From Pseudomonadota bacterium (lineage in GTDB: Bacteria > Myxococcota > Polyangia > Polyangiales > Polyangiaceae), in NCBI GenBank assembly GCA_023419055.1, contig JAEZYO010000260.1:1-8828 (forward strand): a stretch of 8,828 nt of DNA. The letters run 5' to 3'. The first letter of the stretch is position 1. Every line of letters begins with the position of its first letter. A model generated the notes under the pieces. That model was not told the origin of the DNA. It ran no database searches and worked only from the letters and a program-made list of their open reading frames with translations. This document shows, in pieces, positions 7,161-8,828 of this stretch. A program made the position numbers and the translations under genes.

Positions 7161-7338
7161 ACCGGCTCCGGCTGCCAAGACTGACGGCCATGGCATCGAT
7201 CGAAATCCTCTCAGGCAAGCGTTGAGGAGGCAAGGGCGCGCGAAGGAGACTCGCACCTTGCCGATAAGGGGCTAGGATTCGGAACGCGCGCACTGAGTAG
7301 GCCTGCGTGTCGGCAACGGTCCGGCGGGAGAGCACGGA
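7161..7338. other. Divergent intergenic region between exported-protein gene and dgt
   Basis: These 178 bases must hold the starts of two oppositely directed transcripts. I see the two ribosome-binding sites (GGAG for the minus gene; GGGAGAG at 7326-7332 for dgt) but no -35/-10 pair with acceptable spacing on either strand. TTGCCG (7258-7263) and TAGGAT (7273-7278) are only 9 bp apart and do not make a promoter together. Confidence 0.5.
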
Positions 7339-8685
7339 GTGACCTTGGAACCATATGAGAGATGGAGGCGTCTTCTGACGACGTCGCGGCTATTTCATGA
7401 CCCTCGACAGCCAGCCACCAAGGGCCGGTCCGACTTCGAGCGAGACCACGACCGCGTCGTCTTCTCGAGTGCATTCAGGCGCCTCAAGGACAAGACGCAG
7501 GTCTTTCCTCTGTCGCCGTCCGACTACACGCGCACTCGGCTCACGCACAGCCTCGAGGCGTCCTGCGTCGGAAGGTCTCTCGGGCAGGAGGCGCTCCTCG
7601 CCCTTCGCCGTGCTGGTCGGCTGTCCGACTCCGAGCCGCCCGGGATCGCGACACTCGTCGCAACCGCATGCCTCGCACACGACATCGGCAATCCTCCGTT
7701 CGGTCACTCGGGAGAGGACGCCATTCGCACTTGGGCAGCCTCTCAGCGGAGCAGCCTCAAGCTTGCAGAGGCAGAGCAGCGGGACATCGAGGAGTTTGAG
7801 GGGAACGCGCAGGGGTTTCGCATCATGACGCGCTTGTCGAATCGACTCCGGCACGGAGGCATTCAACCGACGCTCGCGATGCTCGGCACGATGGCGAAGT
7901 ACCCACGCCCCTCCACTCCAGCGCGACCCCCCGACGATCGCCTCGCCTCCGAGAAGAAGTACGGCTTCTTTCAGGACGACCAGGCAGCTGCGCTTCATGC
8001 ATTCAGGGAACTCGGGATGTTGGAGCGCGCGCCAGGCATGTTTGCTCGGCATCCGCTCGCGTTCCTTACCGAGGCTGCGGACGACATCTGTTACGTCGTC
8101 ATGGACCTTGAAGACGCGTTCAAGCTGAAGCTCGTCTCGTTCGACGAGGCAAGCAAGTGGCTGAAGTGCTTGACCACAGACCCGAAGCCGCCGAAGGGGG
8201 AGTACCGGGCAAGTTCGGAGCTCTCGCGACTTCGAGCAGGCGCGGTCCATTCAATGACGATGGCCTGCGCCAAGGTCTTCGAGCAGAACCTCGAAGCGAT
8301 CGAGGCGGGCACTTTCGACACGCCCCTTATAGCGGCGACTAGGTTTGCGGCAGACCACAAGGCGCTGAAGAAGTTCGAGCAGGACCACGTGTATACGGAC
8401 GAGCGGGCGCTCCAGATCGAGTATGCCGGGTATCAGACGCTCGGTGGTCTATTGACAGTCTTCTGCGAGGCTGCGCTGGCCGACAAGCCCACGCGAAGGC
8501 AGGAGAAGCTGCTGCGCCTACTTCCCGACGACTCGTTTGACCGCCCGGGAGTCCCGAAGAACGATCGCCTAGCTCTCACTAGATACGAGCGTGTGCTCGC
8601 GATGACCGACTTCGTCTCTGGCATGACCGATTCGTACGCCGTCGCACTTTATCAAAAGCTGTCGGGCATCCAGTTGCCGGCTTAG
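7339..8685 (+). CDS. dgt: Deoxyguanosinetriphosphate triphosphohydrolase (dGTPase)
   Basis: Cytoplasmic HD-domain enzyme that splits dGTP, and often other dNTPs, into the deoxynucleoside and tripolyphosphate, so lowering dNTP pools. At 448 aa it fits the shorter dgt subfamily (E. coli Dgt is 505 aa). Diagnostic segments are VFSSAFRRLKDKTQVFPL at 41-58, RTRLTHSLE with H70, ACLAHDIGNPPFGHSGED with H114-D115, FEGNAQGFRI at 153-162 and EAADDICYVVMDLEDA with D249. H123 and E126 stand 9 and 12 residues after H114, as H126 and E129 do after H117 in E. coli, so the active site looks intact. The C-terminal part resembles the phosphohydrolase-associated domain. The GTG start is supported by GGGAGAG 6 nt upstream and the typical N-terminus (LEPYERWRRLL). 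dGTPases serve in nucleotide control and, in some bacteria, antiphage defence; which applies here is not shown. Confidence 0.95.
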   Translation: MTLEPYERWRRLLTTSRLFHDPRQPATKGRSDFERDHDRVVFSSAFRRLKDKTQVFPLSPSDYTRTRLTHSLEASCVGRSLGQEALLALRRAGRLSDSEPPGIATLVATACLAHDIGNPPFGHSGEDAIRTWAASQRSSLKLAEAEQRDIEEFEGNAQGFRIMTRLSNRLRHGGIQPTLAMLGTMAKYPRPSTPARPPDDRLASEKKYGFFQDDQAAALHAFRELGMLERAPGMFARHPLAFLTEAADDICYVVMDLEDAFKLKLVSFDEASKWLKCLTTDPKPPKGEYRASSELSRLRAGAVHSMTMACAKVFEQNLEAIEAGTFDTPLIAATRFAADHKALKKFEQDHVYTDERALQIEYAGYQTLGGLLTVFCEAALADKPTRRQEKLLRLLPDDSFDRPGVPKNDRLALTRYERVLAMTDFVSGMTDSYAVALYQKLSGIQLPA

Positions 8686-8708
8686 CGGAGCATCCCACTG
8701 GCTGTCGG

Positions 8709-8796
8709 TTTGCAGAAGGTAGGGACCCCGGGCGCGTGAGTTTTGCAGAAGGATTCCCCCTCGGACCTGAGGGTTTTGCAGAAGCATTCCCTCCCC
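8709..8796. repeat. Three tandem units of exactly 33-bp period sharing TTTGCAGAAG
   Basis: The 10-mer TTTGCAGAAG occurs at 8709-8718, 8742-8751 and 8775-8784, each 33 bp from the last. Units two and three share more: TTTTGCAGAAG, then one differing base, then ATTCCC. The stretches between are G/C-rich and poorly conserved, and one contains CCCTC and GAGGG as a short inverted repeat. The block begins 23 bp after the dgt stop. Read on the minus strand, each unit is 11 codons in the same frame (LLQN-x-x-x-RG-x-x), in a frame that starts with ATG at 8799 and runs back antisense into dgt. The 10-bp core is too short for a CRISPR repeat. Confidence 0.7.
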
Positions 8797-8828
8797 CATC
8801 GGCGTGACCTGGCTGCCACGATTCGCCC

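Noticed and set aside
7258..7278. Promoter for dgt from TTGCCG and TAGGAT
   Set aside because: The spacing of 9 bp is far too short for a -35/-10 pair.
8709..8796. CRISPR array
   Set aside because: The repeated core is only about 10-11 bp, the three units total under 100 bp, and no cas gene is present.
8569..8799. A 76-residue minus-strand frame covering the 33-bp repeats and the end of dgt
   Set aside because: Not called as a gene: half of it is antisense to conserved dgt sequence and there is no good ribosome-binding site. Its repeat-encoded part is kept as a finding.

Overview
The window is GC-rich bacterial DNA with five protein-coding genes that can be supported, a sixth very short one, and two non-coding stretches that carry signals. 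The high GC content, a LacI-type sugar-binding regulator core, an exported protein with a Sec-type signal peptide and a free-standing dGTPase suggest a free-living environmental bacterium. I cannot fix the phylum from sequence alone; a myxobacterial or planctomycete-like background is a guess.

Left part (1-5193). The first 4.1 kb is the bulk of one very large superfamily 1 helicase with a C-terminal PD-(D/E)XK (Vsr/DUF559-like) nuclease domain. Its reading frame is open to the left edge, so its true start lies outside. It is followed by a complete LacI/GalR-type ligand-binding domain that lacks the usual N-terminal DNA-binding helix-turn-helix. This second gene is visibly richer in GC than the rest of the window.

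Junction (5194-5530). This gene-free stretch holds, from left to right, a 13-bp palindrome, a strong GC hairpin, and a 23-bp match to the 3' end of a tRNA gene on the minus strand, best resembling initiator tRNA-fMet. The match breaks off inside the T-loop. After it come a sigma70-like promoter and a perfect 6-bp inverted repeat at the likely transcription start. The tRNA 3' fragment is best explained as an attachment-site scar: chromosome to the left, an integrated element to the right.

Right part (5531-8828). It carries a 57-aa basic protein of a widespread but uncharacterised small family, a 98-aa hypothetical protein, a convergent gene for a 329-aa exported protein of unknown function, and, divergent from that, a dGTP triphosphohydrolase (dgt family) with all its HD-domain catalytic residues. 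Just after dgt are three copies of a 10-bp motif spaced exactly 33 bp apart.

How the parts fit: helicase-nuclease fusions and dGTPases both recur in antiphage defence, so an accessory or defence setting is plausible. Nothing in the window shows that the two genes work together; they are separated by about 3.2 kb, by a probable attachment site and by genes on both strands.
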